From CAWIMX01 sp963837345 (GTDB lineage: Bacteria > Acidobacteriota > Vicinamibacteria > Vicinamibacterales > CAVVIG01), in contig CAWIMX010000001.1 of the NCBI GenBank assembly GCA_963837345.1, positions 3,224,001-3,288,000 of the forward strand: DNA of 64,000 nt, read 5' to 3'. Under the pieces are notes generated by a model. It was not told where the DNA came from and did no database searches. It saw only the letters and a program-made list of their open reading frames with translations. Both the position numbers and the translations under genes were made by a program. This document shows positions 8,807 to 17,808 of this stretch, piece by piece; position 1 is the stretch's first letter, and the number at the start of each line of letters is the position of its first letter.

Positions 8807-9768
8807 CACGGATGATTGTAGTCCGGTCGCGTCCGAATGGCCGGCAGCGCGGCCTCGATCGTCGACCGGTTGGCTTCCTCCCACGGCGGCAGTTGCAGCT
8901 CGCGGCCGAGCGCGTCCACCCGCTCGTCCAGCATGAACCCCGGCTCGACCGTCGCGACTTCGAACAGCACGCCGCCGGGCTCGCGGAAGTAGATCGACGT
9001 GAAGTAGCAGCGGTCGCGCACCTCGGTGACCTTCAGCCCCCGCTGCAGCAGCTCTTCGCGGAGCCGCTGCTGTTCGTCGCCGCCGGCGATCGCCATCGCG
9101 ACGTGGTGAACGGTGCCGACGCCGTTGACTGCTCCGTCGGCCCTGGGATCCTCGAAAAGATCCATCGTATGGCCGGGGCCGTCGCCGCCGACCGACACGC
9201 GCGTGCCACCGGCCGATTCGTCCACCACCCGGTATCCGAGGACCTCGGTCATCAGGGCCAGCGTCGGCGCGAGTTCACGGACGACGATCCTCACCCCGTG
9301 GAGGCCGCGGATGGCCGAGTCGGCGTCGATCCCGGCGTTGGTCCACGGCGGACGCGGGTCCAGATCCGACCCGACGAGCGTCAGACGCAGACCCGAGGGA
9401 TCGGAGACCAGCAGAGAGGCTTCTCCGAAGCCCGTCTCGCGCTCGTGCACGTTCACGCCCGCCCGCGTCAGGCGCTGCCGCCAGAATTTCATCGCCGAGG
9501 CGGGCACCGAGAACGACGTCGCGACGACCTGACCAGCGCCCTGGAGCCCCTGCTTCACGCCATGTCCGGCATAGGGAAACGTCGTCCAGAGGGTGCCCGG
9601 CAAGCCCCGCTCGGTTCCATAGTAGAAATGGTACACATGGTGGTTGTCGAAGTTGACCGTCTTCTTGACCAGTCGCAGGCCGAGCACGCCCAGGCAGAAG
9701 TCGAGATCCGCCTGCGCGTCGTCGACCGTCGCGGTCACGTGATGCAGGCCGAGAATCGGGTGGATCAT
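8806..9768 (-). CDS. Ring-cleaving dioxygenase of the VOC (glyoxalase) superfamily
   Basis: 320 residues, two VOC modules. Module 1 begins ILGLHHVTATVDDAQADLDFCLGVLGLRLVKKTVNFD; module 2 has GTVHHVAMAI and IYFREPGGVLFEVATVEPGF. Metal ligands would be the His in GLHHVT and HHVAM and the Glu in LFEVAT. This is the pattern of hydroquinone-type dioxygenases of the MhqO/LinE group, cytosolic Fe(II) enzymes. The substrate is not deducible. First gene of a two-gene operon with the persulfide dioxygenase-like gene. Confidence 0.75.
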   Translation of the reverse strand: MIHPILGLHHVTATVDDAQADLDFCLGVLGLRLVKKTVNFDNHHVYHFYYGTERGLPGTLWTTFPYAGHGVKQGLQGAGQVVATSFSVPASAMKFWRQRLTRAGVNVHERETGFGEASLLVSDPSGLRLTLVGSDLDPRPPWTNAGIDADSAIRGLHGVRIVVRELAPTLALMTEVLGYRVVDESAGGTRVSVGGDGPGHTMDLFEDPRADGAVNGVGTVHHVAMAIAGGDEQQRLREELLQRGLKVTEVRDRCYFTSIYFREPGGVLFEVATVEPGFMLDERVDALGRELQLPPWEEANRSTIEAALPAIRTRPDYNHP

Positions 9769-9851
9769 CTGGCGATTGTAGACGTCTTGGGCGGCGTGCG
9801 GACGTTGCCCGATCGCGCGCGGCCGTCACACGTCTGGACTAGGGTTGGCGC

Positions 9852-10715
9852 ATGCACGCCCGAGCGCTGACGTGGGGGGCCGTCCTGGTGCTGGTGGGCG
9901 GGGCGACCGTGGGCGTCGACGCCTGGGGACCGACCGGCCATCGAGTTGTCGTCCGGCTTGCGCTCGCCCGTCTGACGCCAGACGCCGCGCGCCTGGTTCG
10001 GGAGCTGCTGGACGGTGCCGATCCCCTCGACGCTTCCACGTGGGCCGATCAGGTCCGCAACGACCGGCCCGAGACCTACAACTGGCATTTCGTCGACATC
10101 CCCTTCGGCGCCCGATCCTACGTGCCCTCCCGCGACTGCCGGCCGACCGACCGCGGCGATTGCGTCATCGCGGCGATCGACCGCGCGCGCACCGTCGTCG
10201 CGGACGCGTCGCGTTCCCGCGCGGATCGGGCCGAGGCGTTGAAGTTCCTCCTGCATCTGGTGGCCGACGTGCATCAGCCGCTGCACGACATCGACAACCA
10301 TGACCGCGGAGGCAACGACGTGCCGACGCTGGTCGACGGATACGAGCCGCCTCCCGGCCGGAGCCCGCCGAACCTGCATGCCGTCTGGGATTCCGTCCTG
10401 ATCGACCAGCGCGGTCTGGACGCGGCGGCCTATGCCGACGCGCTCGTCTCACGCCTCCCGTCCGGCGGGGCGCCTGAAACGATCGACGTCGTGGCCTGGG
10501 CCCTGGACGCGCACGCGCTTGCCGAACGGTTTGCCTACGCGTACCCGGGCTTCTCGCGGACGGGGCCGCCGACGGCTCCCGTTCATCTCGACCGCGCGTA
10601 TCAGCGCGCCGCCGGTGCGGTCGTCGACCGGCAACTGCTCAGGGCCGGCATTCGACTGGCCGCCGTGCTGAACGAGGCGGCGCGGCGTGCCGCGTCCCGC
10701 CGGCCCCTCCCCTGA
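9852..10715 (+). CDS. S1/P1-type zinc nuclease, secreted
   Basis: 287 residues. The signal peptide ends at VDA, placing Trp25 at the mature N-terminus, as S1/P1 nucleases require because the N-terminal Trp binds zinc. Other ligand blocks are visible: WGPTGHRVV (His), STWADQVR (Asp), NWHFVDIP (His), LLHLVADVHQPLHDIDNHDRGGND (His/Asp cluster) and NLHAVWDS (His, Asp). These enzymes cut single-stranded DNA and RNA. Divergent from the VOC gene and convergent with mscL (4 bp gap). Confidence 0.85.
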   Translation: MHARALTWGAVLVLVGGATVGVDAWGPTGHRVVVRLALARLTPDAARLVRELLDGADPLDASTWADQVRNDRPETYNWHFVDIPFGARSYVPSRDCRPTDRGDCVIAAIDRARTVVADASRSRADRAEALKFLLHLVADVHQPLHDIDNHDRGGNDVPTLVDGYEPPPGRSPPNLHAVWDSVLIDQRGLDAAAYADALVSRLPSGGAPETIDVVAWALDAHALAERFAYAYPGFSRTGPPTAPVHLDRAYQRAAGAVVDRQLLRAGIRLAAVLNEAARRAASRRPLP

Positions 10716-10719
10716 GACG

Positions 10720-11169
10720 TCAGGCGACCTGCGAGGTGCAGTGCGGGCAGCGACTCGCCTTGATCGGAATCTGCGTGGCGCAAAACGCGCACTCCTTCGT
10801 CGTCGCCGGCGGCGGCGGCGCCTGTCCCTGTCGGCGGGCGACGTTGATGCTCCGGACGATCAGGAACATCGCGAACGCCACGATCAGAAAACTGAGGGCC
10901 GCGTTGAGGAACAGGCCGTAGTTGATCGTGACCGCCCCCGCCATTTTGGCGTCGCCGAGCGTCAGGTACGGTCCCGGCGTGGCGCCCGGCTTGAGCAGCA
11001 CGAAGAGGTTCGACAGATCGACGCCGCCGACGAGCAGCCCGAGCGGCGGCATCAGGACGTCGTCGACGAGGCTCCTGGTGATCGCGCCGAAGGCGGTGCC
11101 GATCACGATGCCGACACCCATGTCGACGACATTGCCCCGCATGGCGAATTCCTTGAACTCTTTGATCAT
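10720..11169 (-). CDS. mscL: Large-conductance mechanosensitive channel with C-terminal zinc ribbon
   Basis: 149 residues. The MscL core is clear: FKEFAMRGNVVDMGVGIVIGTAFGAITRSLVDDVLMPPLG (TM1) and ALSFLIVAFAMFLIVRSIN (TM2). It releases solutes under hypo-osmotic shock. After the usual end, a short Gln/Pro linker leads to CAFC-x9-CPHC, a small zinc ribbon that replaces the usual charged C-terminal helix bundle. The start at 11169 is supported by the family N-terminus (MIKEFKEFA). Confidence 0.85.
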   Translation of the reverse strand: MIKEFKEFAMRGNVVDMGVGIVIGTAFGAITRSLVDDVLMPPLGLLVGGVDLSNLFVLLKPGATPGPYLTLGDAKMAGAVTINYGLFLNAALSFLIVAFAMFLIVRSINVARRQGQAPPPPATTKECAFCATQIPIKASRCPHCTSQVA

Positions 11170-11626
11170 CGTCTCCTCCAGGAGCCCGGCTGCACATGGC
11201 CGACACGCCACGATCTCGAAGGCTGCACCGGGGCGCGGCGATTGTAGTTGAAGCGATCCAAGGGTTGATCGGCGATGTGCTGTTGTGGAACACAACAGAC
11301 CTGAAATCCCTCGTCACTGCTCCAGAACTGCCAGGAGATATGTCGTACATGCGACTCTGTGGTCGATAAACGTACAAATTGTTCCATTTCGTTACAGTTT
11401 TCGGCGATATCGAGCCGTTGGTTCGGTCGACCCCCGGAAACGGGCATCGACCGCAAGACATTCTATAAAAAGGACTTATTCGGCTACATAGCGCGCGGGA
11501 GCGGCGCGCGCTTGCTGCGTTCCGGCGTGGCACCTGGATTGTAGGCAGCTCAACCGAGTCGGTATCGCCGCGTGCCGCCACTCATCAAATTTGGATGTGT
11601 CGCCGGATGCGACAGGGGTTGGAACG
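11170..11626. other. Intergenic region, A+T-richer, no gene seen
   Basis: About 450 bases between the mscL start and the PilZ gene. The part 11280-11480 is visibly richer in A+T than the flanks. I see no credible ORF, tRNA or strong terminator. Promoters for both divergent genes must lie here, but I find no match good enough to mark. Confidence 0.5.
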
Positions 11627-11989
11627 GTGGATGTCAGCAGCGTCGCGATCACTGCATCGGGGGCCGAGCGCCGGCGGCACGAACGGGTCGTGCGGCCGCT
11701 CGACGGCTGGCGCGGGGGCGTCATCGAGACGCCCGTTCACATTTACGACCTCAGTGAGGGCGGCTGCTTCATCACCTCGCTGCACGAACAGGAGCCCGGT
11801 GTGGCGATGCTCCTGAAGATCCACCTGCCGCCCGGCGTGTGGATCTCGGTTCATGCCGAGACGCTCCGGGGTCGGTCGGACGCCGGCTTCGCGGTGCGGT
11901 TCATCGACATGTCCGACGAGACCCGGGCCTGCCTGATGCGCGCGCTGGATCTGCTGCAGACCGAGGACGGGGCCGAAGCATATGTTTAG
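11627..11989 (+). CDS. PilZ domain protein
   Basis: About 120 residues. I chose GTG 11627, with AGGGG 8 bases upstream; a TTG at 11591 is possible. The PilZ signature is present: ERRRHERVVR (the RxxxR c-di-GMP motif) and, further on, YDLSEGGCFI (D/NxSxxG). The rest is LLKIHLPPG and AGFAVRFIDM. A single-domain PilZ probably acts as a c-di-GMP receptor. It overlaps the HD-GYP gene by 8 bp, so receptor and putative c-di-GMP hydrolase are made together. Confidence 0.8.
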   Translation: MDVSSVAITASGAERRRHERVVRPLDGWRGGVIETPVHIYDLSEGGCFITSLHEQEPGVAMLLKIHLPPGVWISVHAETLRGRSDAGFAVRFIDMSDETRACLMRALDLLQTEDGAEAYV

Positions 11990-13031
11990 GAGCGACGTGA
12001 CGGCGACGGCCTCTCGCTATTCCCCCGGACAGTTCGTCGGGATCGAGCGCAGTGTGGGCATGCGCGCGAAGTTCGAGTCGCGCGTGTTCCGCCGCCTCGA
12101 GGAAGTCAACAAAGAGCTCTGGCTCATCCTGTCGCTGTTCGCCCTGGCGGGGATGCTCAACACGCTCGTGGCGTCGCAGCGGGTCGTCCTCGGGCTGTAT
12201 ACGCTGCCGACGGTGGCGTCCGCCTACCTCTACGGCCGGCGCCACGCCACGCTGACGGCGTTTGCCAGCGTGCTGCTCGTCGTGCTGCTCGACTGGTTCA
12301 ATCCGCATCTGTTCCCCTCGCACGATGCGATGTCGCTGACGGAGGGGCCGTTGATCGACCTCACGATCTGGGGCGGCACGCTCGTGGTGACCGGCTACCT
12401 GATGGGCACGCTCTACGACCACAAGGCGCGTCAGGTCTGCGAGCTCCGGGAGACCTACGAGGGCGTGCTGATGATCCTGAGGCACTTCATCTCGAAGGAT
12501 CAGTACACCGAAAACCATTCGTACCGCGTGTCGATCTACGCATCGAAGATAGCCGAGGAGCTCGGGTTCAGCCAGGATCGGATCGAGGATGTCCGTTCGG
12601 CCGCCCTGCTGCACGACATCGGCAAGCTCGAGGTGAGCCGCGAGGTGTTGTACAAGGCGGCGCGCCTGACACAGAGCGAGTTCGCGGAGATGCAGACGCA
12701 CGTCGATCGGGGCATCGCGCTGCTCGAGCCGGTGGGCGGGTCGCTCAGGCGCGTGATCCCGATCATCCTGGCGCACCACGACAAATTCGACGGCTCGGGC
12801 TATCACGCCACGAGCGGCAACGAGATCCCGGTGGAAGCCCGCATCATCACCGTCGCCGACGTGTACGACTCGCTGACGAGCGACCGACCCTATCGCAAGG
12901 CGATGTCGCCGTTCGAAGCGCGTGAGCTGGTCGTGCGCGGCGCCGGCACCGAGTTCGACCCGCGCGTGGTCGACGCGTTCGTCGCCCTGTTCCGCCGGAA
13001 TGAAATGGAGGTGCCGCACCTCGCCGTCTGA
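11982..13031 (+). CDS. Membrane HD-GYP phosphodiesterase-like protein
   Basis: 349 residues. Three or four transmembrane helices span about residues 45-145. A linker follows, then an HD-GYP domain: ENHSYRVSIYA, AALLHDIGKLEV (HD, about residue 210), HHDKFDGSGYH and RIITVADVYDSLTSDRPYR. The family hydrolyses c-di-GMP. The GYP Pro is His here (GSGYHATSG) and the usual xGLxGxxIP segment is altered to SGNEIP, so activity should not be assumed. It is flanked by PilZ genes in one apparent operon. Confidence 0.85.
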   Translation: MFRSDVTATASRYSPGQFVGIERSVGMRAKFESRVFRRLEEVNKELWLILSLFALAGMLNTLVASQRVVLGLYTLPTVASAYLYGRRHATLTAFASVLLVVLLDWFNPHLFPSHDAMSLTEGPLIDLTIWGGTLVVTGYLMGTLYDHKARQVCELRETYEGVLMILRHFISKDQYTENHSYRVSIYASKIAEELGFSQDRIEDVRSAALLHDIGKLEVSREVLYKAARLTQSEFAEMQTHVDRGIALLEPVGGSLRRVIPIILAHHDKFDGSGYHATSGNEIPVEARIITVADVYDSLTSDRPYRKAMSPFEARELVVRGAGTEFDPRVVDAFVALFRRNEMEVPHLAV

Positions 13032-13088
13032 CGTCGGCCGCCTTCGGGACGGCCGACGACGAGCGATCGTCGTGCAGGCAGACAAGAC

Positions 13089-14774
13089 ATGCTCCAAGAA
13101 ACCCCCGCTCCTGCCCTCGAAACGGCGCGTCTGCGCCGCATCCTCGAAACACAGCCCTGTTCGCTGATGCGCGTGGGCCTCGACGGCGCGCTGCTGGCGG
13201 CCAACGACGCCGCGTTGCAGCTGCTGGGGACCGGGGAGCGGGGCCGCGTGCTCGGCCAGCTGTTCCCCGAGCGCGTGATCCCCGAGGATCGCGACGGCTG
13301 GACCGCCTTCGTCTCGCGCGTCCAGGCGGGGGAGTCGGCCTCGATGGCCTGCGACCTGGAGGGGTTGGACGGCGAGCGCCGGCGTGTGTCGCTGCAGGCC
13401 GTGCCGCTCGAGCACGAGGACGGCGTGCCCTCGATGATCCTGACGGCCCGCGATCAGCCGCCGGCCGCCCCGGCCCCGCCGATTGCCCTGGCCGTCGCGC
13501 CCCAGCCCGACGCGGCTCCGCAGCTCGAACGCCTGCGGAGCGAACGGGACTACGCGATTGCCGAGGGCCAGCGCCTCGAGAATCTGCTGAGCGAGCGCGA
13601 AGCCAATCACGCCTCCGCGAGCGGCCGCCTCGAACAGGCACTCGCCGACGAGCGGTCGTTGACCTCGCTGCTGCGGTCGCGGCAGGAACGCGGCCAGGGG
13701 GAGCTCGAGGCGCTCAGGACCGAGATCGCCCAGCTGCGCGCCTCGGAGCGGCAGCTCGCGGCTCACGCCGACGCACGGGTCACGAACGAAGCCGGACGCG
13801 TCGCGGAGCTCGAGGCGGCGCGCGCCGGACTCCAGGATGTCGTGAGCGCCCTCGAGACACAGGCTGAGGCGCTCCGGCAGGAGCTCGAATCGGCCCACGA
13901 GGAGCGGCGCGCCCTTCAAGCGCAGCTGGCCCTCGCGGCGCAGGACGCGCAGAGCCGGCCGTCGGAAGCCGGCCGCGTCGCCGACCTCGAAGCCGCGCGC
14001 TGCGAGCTCCAGGAGTCCGTGGGCGCCCTCGAGGCGCAGGCGGCCGCGCTCCGGGAGGAGCTCGAGTCGGCGCACGACGAGCGGCGCGCTCTCGAATCGC
14101 ACCTCGCCGTCGTCGAGCAGGAGGCGCGCCGGCGCGTGACCGAAGAAGAGGGAGAACGCGCGAAGCTTCAGATGACGCTCATCGAGCGCGACGAAGTCGC
14201 CTCGGCGCTTCGTGACGAGCTCGTGGCCGAGCGCGACGAGTGGCTGCAGGTGCGATCGTCACTCGAGGAGCGGGAGCGCGCCGAGGCGGCGGCCCGCACC
14301 GAGCTCGAACAGCGCAGCGTCGAATATCAGAGCGCGCTTCAGCGGCAGACCGAAGAGCAGAAAGAGGAGCTGGAGCGCTTCCGGGCCGAGCGCGAGCAGG
14401 ACCTCGCCGCGCTCACCACCCGTCAGGAGCGCACGGCCAAGGCCCTCGCCGACGCCCTCGTCGAGCTCCAGGCCCTCGACGAGTGTGTGCGCGCCGCCGA
14501 GAGCCTGGCCTCCGCCGGACGGCTGGCGCGACTGCTTGCGCCGGAGCTGCACACGATGCTGTCCGGCATCGACGGCCGCGCCGCGCGCGTGCTCGGCCAG
14601 ACGCCGTTGAACGCCGCCGAGCGCCAGGAGCTCGAAGCCCTCCGGCGCGAGGCCGTCAAGGCCGCCGTGCTGGCGAGCCAAATCGCGAGCACCGGCCAGC
14701 TGGCGGCCGGTGCCTCCACCGACACACGACCCGCGCCGTCGGCAAGCGACGACACAGCGAAAGGACAAGGCTGA
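13089..14774 (+). CDS. PAS-domain protein with long coiled coil
   Basis: 561 residues, no transmembrane helix. A PAS-like domain occupies about residues 8-120 (LMRVGLDGALLAANDAALQLLG, MACDLEGLDGERRRV). An Ala/Pro linker precedes about 330 residues of heptad-rich coiled coil. Two 58-residue units repeat at about residues 236 and 294 (AGRVAELEAARxxLQ and AGRVADLEAARxxLQ), a recent internal duplication. The end (SLASAGRLARLLAPELHTMLSGIDGRA) resembles a histidine-kinase dimerisation helix, but no ATPase domain follows. Likely a cytosolic sensor or scaffold in the PilZ/HD-GYP operon. Confidence 0.7.
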   Translation: MLQETPAPALETARLRRILETQPCSLMRVGLDGALLAANDAALQLLGTGERGRVLGQLFPERVIPEDRDGWTAFVSRVQAGESASMACDLEGLDGERRRVSLQAVPLEHEDGVPSMILTARDQPPAAPAPPIALAVAPQPDAAPQLERLRSERDYAIAEGQRLENLLSEREANHASASGRLEQALADERSLTSLLRSRQERGQGELEALRTEIAQLRASERQLAAHADARVTNEAGRVAELEAARAGLQDVVSALETQAEALRQELESAHEERRALQAQLALAAQDAQSRPSEAGRVADLEAARCELQESVGALEAQAAALREELESAHDERRALESHLAVVEQEARRRVTEEEGERAKLQMTLIERDEVASALRDELVAERDEWLQVRSSLEERERAEAAARTELEQRSVEYQSALQRQTEEQKEELERFRAEREQDLAALTTRQERTAKALADALVELQALDECVRAAESLASAGRLARLLAPELHTMLSGIDGRAARVLGQTPLNAAERQELEALRREAVKAAVLASQIASTGQLAAGASTDTRPAPSASDDTAKGQG

Positions 14775-15334
14775 TGGCGAGCTTTCCATTCAGTATCGGG
14801 CTGGGCCGCGCGACACGACCGACGCGCGCGAGCTCGACGGCCACCGTCGACCAGGGGAACAAGGCGCGTCCCAACGCGGCCGTCAAACCGCAGCCCGCGC
14901 CGGTCGTTCCGTCTCCCGTCGACGCGCCCGCGAGGCCGCTGGAGGGACGCGAGCTCCGGAGCGATCCCCGCCGCGACACCTCGCATCCGGCCATCACCGG
15001 CATCCGGCTCTCGCCGTACGGTGTGGAGGCGACGCTCATCAACATCTCGTCGACCGGCGTGCTCGTGCGATGCAGCACCCGCTTCAAGCCGGAGACGGCG
15101 GTGACCGTGGTGTTTCAGGGCACGTTCACGCCCTCGTCGGTGCAGGGACGCGTGGCACGCAGCGTGGTGGCGGCCGCCGACAAGCAGGGGATTCTCTGGT
15201 ACGACGTCGGGATCGCGTTCGACACCCGAATCGCGCTCGACGACGCGCCGGCCACGCGGCCCGAACCGGAGCCGCCCGCCCTGACGGTCGTCGACGAGAC
15301 GCCGGAGGCGCCCGACCTCGTGAACCGCTGGTAG
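14774..15334 (+). CDS. PilZ domain protein with disordered N-terminus
   Basis: 186 residues; its ATG overlaps the previous stop (TGATG). About 60 residues of Ala/Pro/Arg-rich low-complexity precede a PilZ-like domain: ELRSDPRRDTSHPA, ATLINISSTGVLVRC (the NxSxxG block) and YDVGIAFDT. The RxxxR motif is less clean than in the PilZ gene at 11627. Its position as last gene of the signalling operon suggests a second c-di-GMP-linked output. Confidence 0.7.
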   Translation: MASFPFSIGLGRATRPTRASSTATVDQGNKARPNAAVKPQPAPVVPSPVDAPARPLEGRELRSDPRRDTSHPAITGIRLSPYGVEATLINISSTGVLVRCSTRFKPETAVTVVFQGTFTPSSVQGRVARSVVAAADKQGILWYDVGIAFDTRIALDDAPATRPEPEPPALTVVDETPEAPDLVNRW

Positions 15335-15341
15335 CGCCGCG

Positions 15342-16013
15342 TCAGGGCGACGCGGGCGTCGCGCCCTTCGACGACGATCCGTAGAGCTCCTTCAGGCGGT
15401 TGTCGAGCCGCTGAAAGAGGGCCCGCTCGCCCGGATACCAGTATTCGACGTGGCACCCTTCGCAGGCCAGGTCGAGATCCTCACAGGCGCCCCACAGGGC
15501 GTCCACATCCTTCCTGTTCACGATGTCCAGGACCTCGAGGCTCACGTTGCGCAGGGCCTCAATCTTCGCGTTCCAGAGCACGGGGTCGGCTTCGAGCTTC
15601 GCCGTGATCGCGGTCGGCGACAGTTCCTCGGCGTCCGGGCCCGTGCTGTTGTTGACGTCGCCGGCCGGCGCGAACGGCCGGGGCACCTTCAGCAGATACA
15701 CGCCTTCGGCCAGCGTGACAGCGCCCCATCGAATCCGCTGCCAGTCTTCGTCCGTTCTCGGGATCGTTTCCTCTGTTCCCTTGTCGCTGACCACCGTGCT
15801 GACCGAGTCGAAGATGTAGTCCGACGCCGGATCGAGCATGTCGGCCATCAGCTCTTTCACGGAGACGACCGGCTTCATGTCGCCCCAGAGCGGTGGCGGC
15901 GCGCCGGCCGGGGCCGGCGGGCTGGTCGACGGAGACGAACAGGCAGCCGCCACCAGTGTGAGAGCGACCACCCCGACGCCGGCGATCAGCCCGGGACGGA
16001 TTCCGCTGACCAT
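15342..16013 (-). CDS. Lipoprotein monoheme c-type cytochrome
   Basis: 223 residues from ATG 16013 (an upstream ATG at 16049 lacks a signal-like start). Lipobox VAAAC followed by a Ser/Pro linker. Blocks VKELMADMLDPASDYIFDSV, TDEDWQRIRWGAVTLAEG and CEGCHVEYWYP (heme) match the family of 1307-1750 and 3036-3494, but it carries an insertion of about 60 residues before the heme. Isolated on its strand and convergent with the PilZ gene. Confidence 0.7.
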   Translation of the reverse strand: MVSGIRPGLIAGVGVVALTLVAAACSSPSTSPPAPAGAPPPLWGDMKPVVSVKELMADMLDPASDYIFDSVSTVVSDKGTEETIPRTDEDWQRIRWGAVTLAEGVYLLKVPRPFAPAGDVNNSTGPDAEELSPTAITAKLEADPVLWNAKIEALRNVSLEVLDIVNRKDVDALWGACEDLDLACEGCHVEYWYPGERALFQRLDNRLKELYGSSSKGATPASP

Positions 16014-16076
16014 GGCCTTCAGCCTAGTCGCGCGCCCGTCGATCGTCAAGGCAGCGCCCCTGTCCAGCCCTGCCTG

Positions 16077-17753
16077 TTACGCCTTGTGGGGCAGGCTGTG
16101 CGAGGCCCTTCGCAGCGTGTTGTCGGCCGCGCCCACCCGATACCAGCGCCAGGCGTAGCCGTCGACCTCGATTCGATGCACGCCGTCGTTCTGCGCGCGG
16201 CTGTGCCGGCTGTCGAAGATTTCCGACAGGTAGTCGCCGTGCTCGGCGCCAACCTTGAGCAGCACCTTGTGGCGGCGATCGCTGAAGTTGTGCACGGTGA
16301 CGAGCGACGTGTCCCGCCAGTCGAAGCGGAGGGCCAGCACTTCCGGGACGTTCGTGCGAAGCACGGTGAAATCGCCCCAGCTGATTTCGGGGCATTCCTT
16401 GCGGGCGCGCACGATCCGCTCCGTCCAGTTCAACAGCGATGCCGGATCGCGTCGCTGTTCCGCGACGTTGACGCGAGGGAACCCGTACACGGCGTCCGCG
16501 ATGGCCGGCAGGACGAGCGACCGCGCCGTCGAGAAGCCGCCCTGGGCCTCCGTGCTCCACTGCATGGGCGTCCGCGCACATTCCCGCCCGGGCAGACGCA
16601 GGTTGTCGCCCATCCCGATCTCGTCCCCATACTGCATCATCGGCGTGCCCGGCAGCGAGAAGAGCAGGCTGAACGCGAGCTCGAGCCTGCGCCGGTCGTT
16701 CTGGAGCATGGGGGTCAACCGGCGTCGGATCCCGCGCTCGTACAGCTGCATCGTCTTGCGGGGGCCGAACGCGCGGAACACGCGCTGCCGCTCGTCCTCG
16801 GTGAGGCGCCCCAGGTCCAGCTCATCGTGGCTCCGAAGGAACTGGACCCATTGGGCGTTCGCGGGCCTCGCCCGCGTCTGCTCGAGCGCCCAGACCAGCG
16901 GTTCCAGATCGGCAGTGGCGAGCGCGTAGAACAACCGCTGGTTGACAGGGAAGTTCAGCATCATCTGGATGCGGTCGCCCTCGTCGCCGAAGTACTGCAG
17001 GTTCTCGTCGGCAGGCACGTTGGCCTCGGCCAAGAGGATGGCCTCCCCGCTCCGCCACTGCAGGAATTCGCGCATTTCCTGCAGGATCGAGAAGTCCTGC
17101 TCCCATGCCACGCCGGGGCCCTTTTTCTGGATGACGAACGGCACGGCGTCCATCCGGAACCCCGACACTCCGAGCTGCAGCCAGAATCCCATGATCTTCT
17201 GGATCTCGGCGCGAACCCAGGGGTTCCAGGTGTTGAGATCGGGTTGATGCGCGTAGAAGCGATGGAAGTAGTATTGGCCCGCTACGCGATCGTACGACCA
17301 CGTCGTCTTCTGCTGACCCGGAAAGACGATCCCGCACTTGTGGTCCTTCGGCCGCTGGTCGGCCCACACGTACCACTGCCGGTAGAACGAGTGCCGGTCG
17401 CGCCGCGCCTGCTGATACCACGGGCAGTCGCGCGACGTGTGATTGACGACGAGATCCACGATGACACGGATGCCGAGGGCCTTGGCCCGGTTCATGAACT
17501 CCGCGAAGTCGCCGAGCGAGCCGTGCCTGGCGTGGACGTTGTAGTAGTCGGCGACGTCGTAGCCGTTGTCGCGGTTGGGAGAGGGATAAAAGGGCTGCAG
17601 CCAGACGCAGGTGACGCCGAGCCCCTGCAGATAGTCGAGGCGCCGCATCAGCCCCTCGAAATCGCCGATGCCATCGCCGTTCGCGTCCTGGTACTTGGCG
17701 ACGTCGAGACAGTAGATGATGGCGTTCTTGTACCAGAGATCGTCGATCGACAT
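16077..17753 (-). CDS. GH13 alpha-amylase family protein, trehalose-synthase-like
   Basis: 558 residues; ATG 17753 has GGAGGAAG upstream. GH13 regions are all visible: GVTCVWLQPFYPSPNRDNGYDVADY (region I area), VIVDLVVNHTS, GFRMDAVPF (nucleophile Asp), ILLAEAN (acid Glu) and FLRSHDELDL (transition-state Asp), with TPMMQYGDEIGMG after the barrel. The N-terminus (WYKNAIIYCLDVAKYQDANGDGIGDFEGL) is that of trehalose synthase/oligoglucosidase types. No maltokinase domain is attached. Cytosolic; divergently paired with the glycogen debranching enzyme, so both probably serve glycogen/trehalose turnover. Confidence 0.8.
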   Translation of the reverse strand: MSIDDLWYKNAIIYCLDVAKYQDANGDGIGDFEGLMRRLDYLQGLGVTCVWLQPFYPSPNRDNGYDVADYYNVHARHGSLGDFAEFMNRAKALGIRVIVDLVVNHTSRDCPWYQQARRDRHSFYRQWYVWADQRPKDHKCGIVFPGQQKTTWSYDRVAGQYYFHRFYAHQPDLNTWNPWVRAEIQKIMGFWLQLGVSGFRMDAVPFVIQKKGPGVAWEQDFSILQEMREFLQWRSGEAILLAEANVPADENLQYFGDEGDRIQMMLNFPVNQRLFYALATADLEPLVWALEQTRARPANAQWVQFLRSHDELDLGRLTEDERQRVFRAFGPRKTMQLYERGIRRRLTPMLQNDRRRLELAFSLLFSLPGTPMMQYGDEIGMGDNLRLPGRECARTPMQWSTEAQGGFSTARSLVLPAIADAVYGFPRVNVAEQRRDPASLLNWTERIVRARKECPEISWGDFTVLRTNVPEVLALRFDWRDTSLVTVHNFSDRRHKVLLKVGAEHGDYLSEIFDSRHSRAQNDGVHRIEVDGYAWRWYRVGAADNTLRRASHSLPHKA

Positions 17754-17808
17754 GCCGTCGCTTCCTCCGCGGAGCCAGGACGGTCTGCAACTTGCAAGAT
17801 CCGGACCT

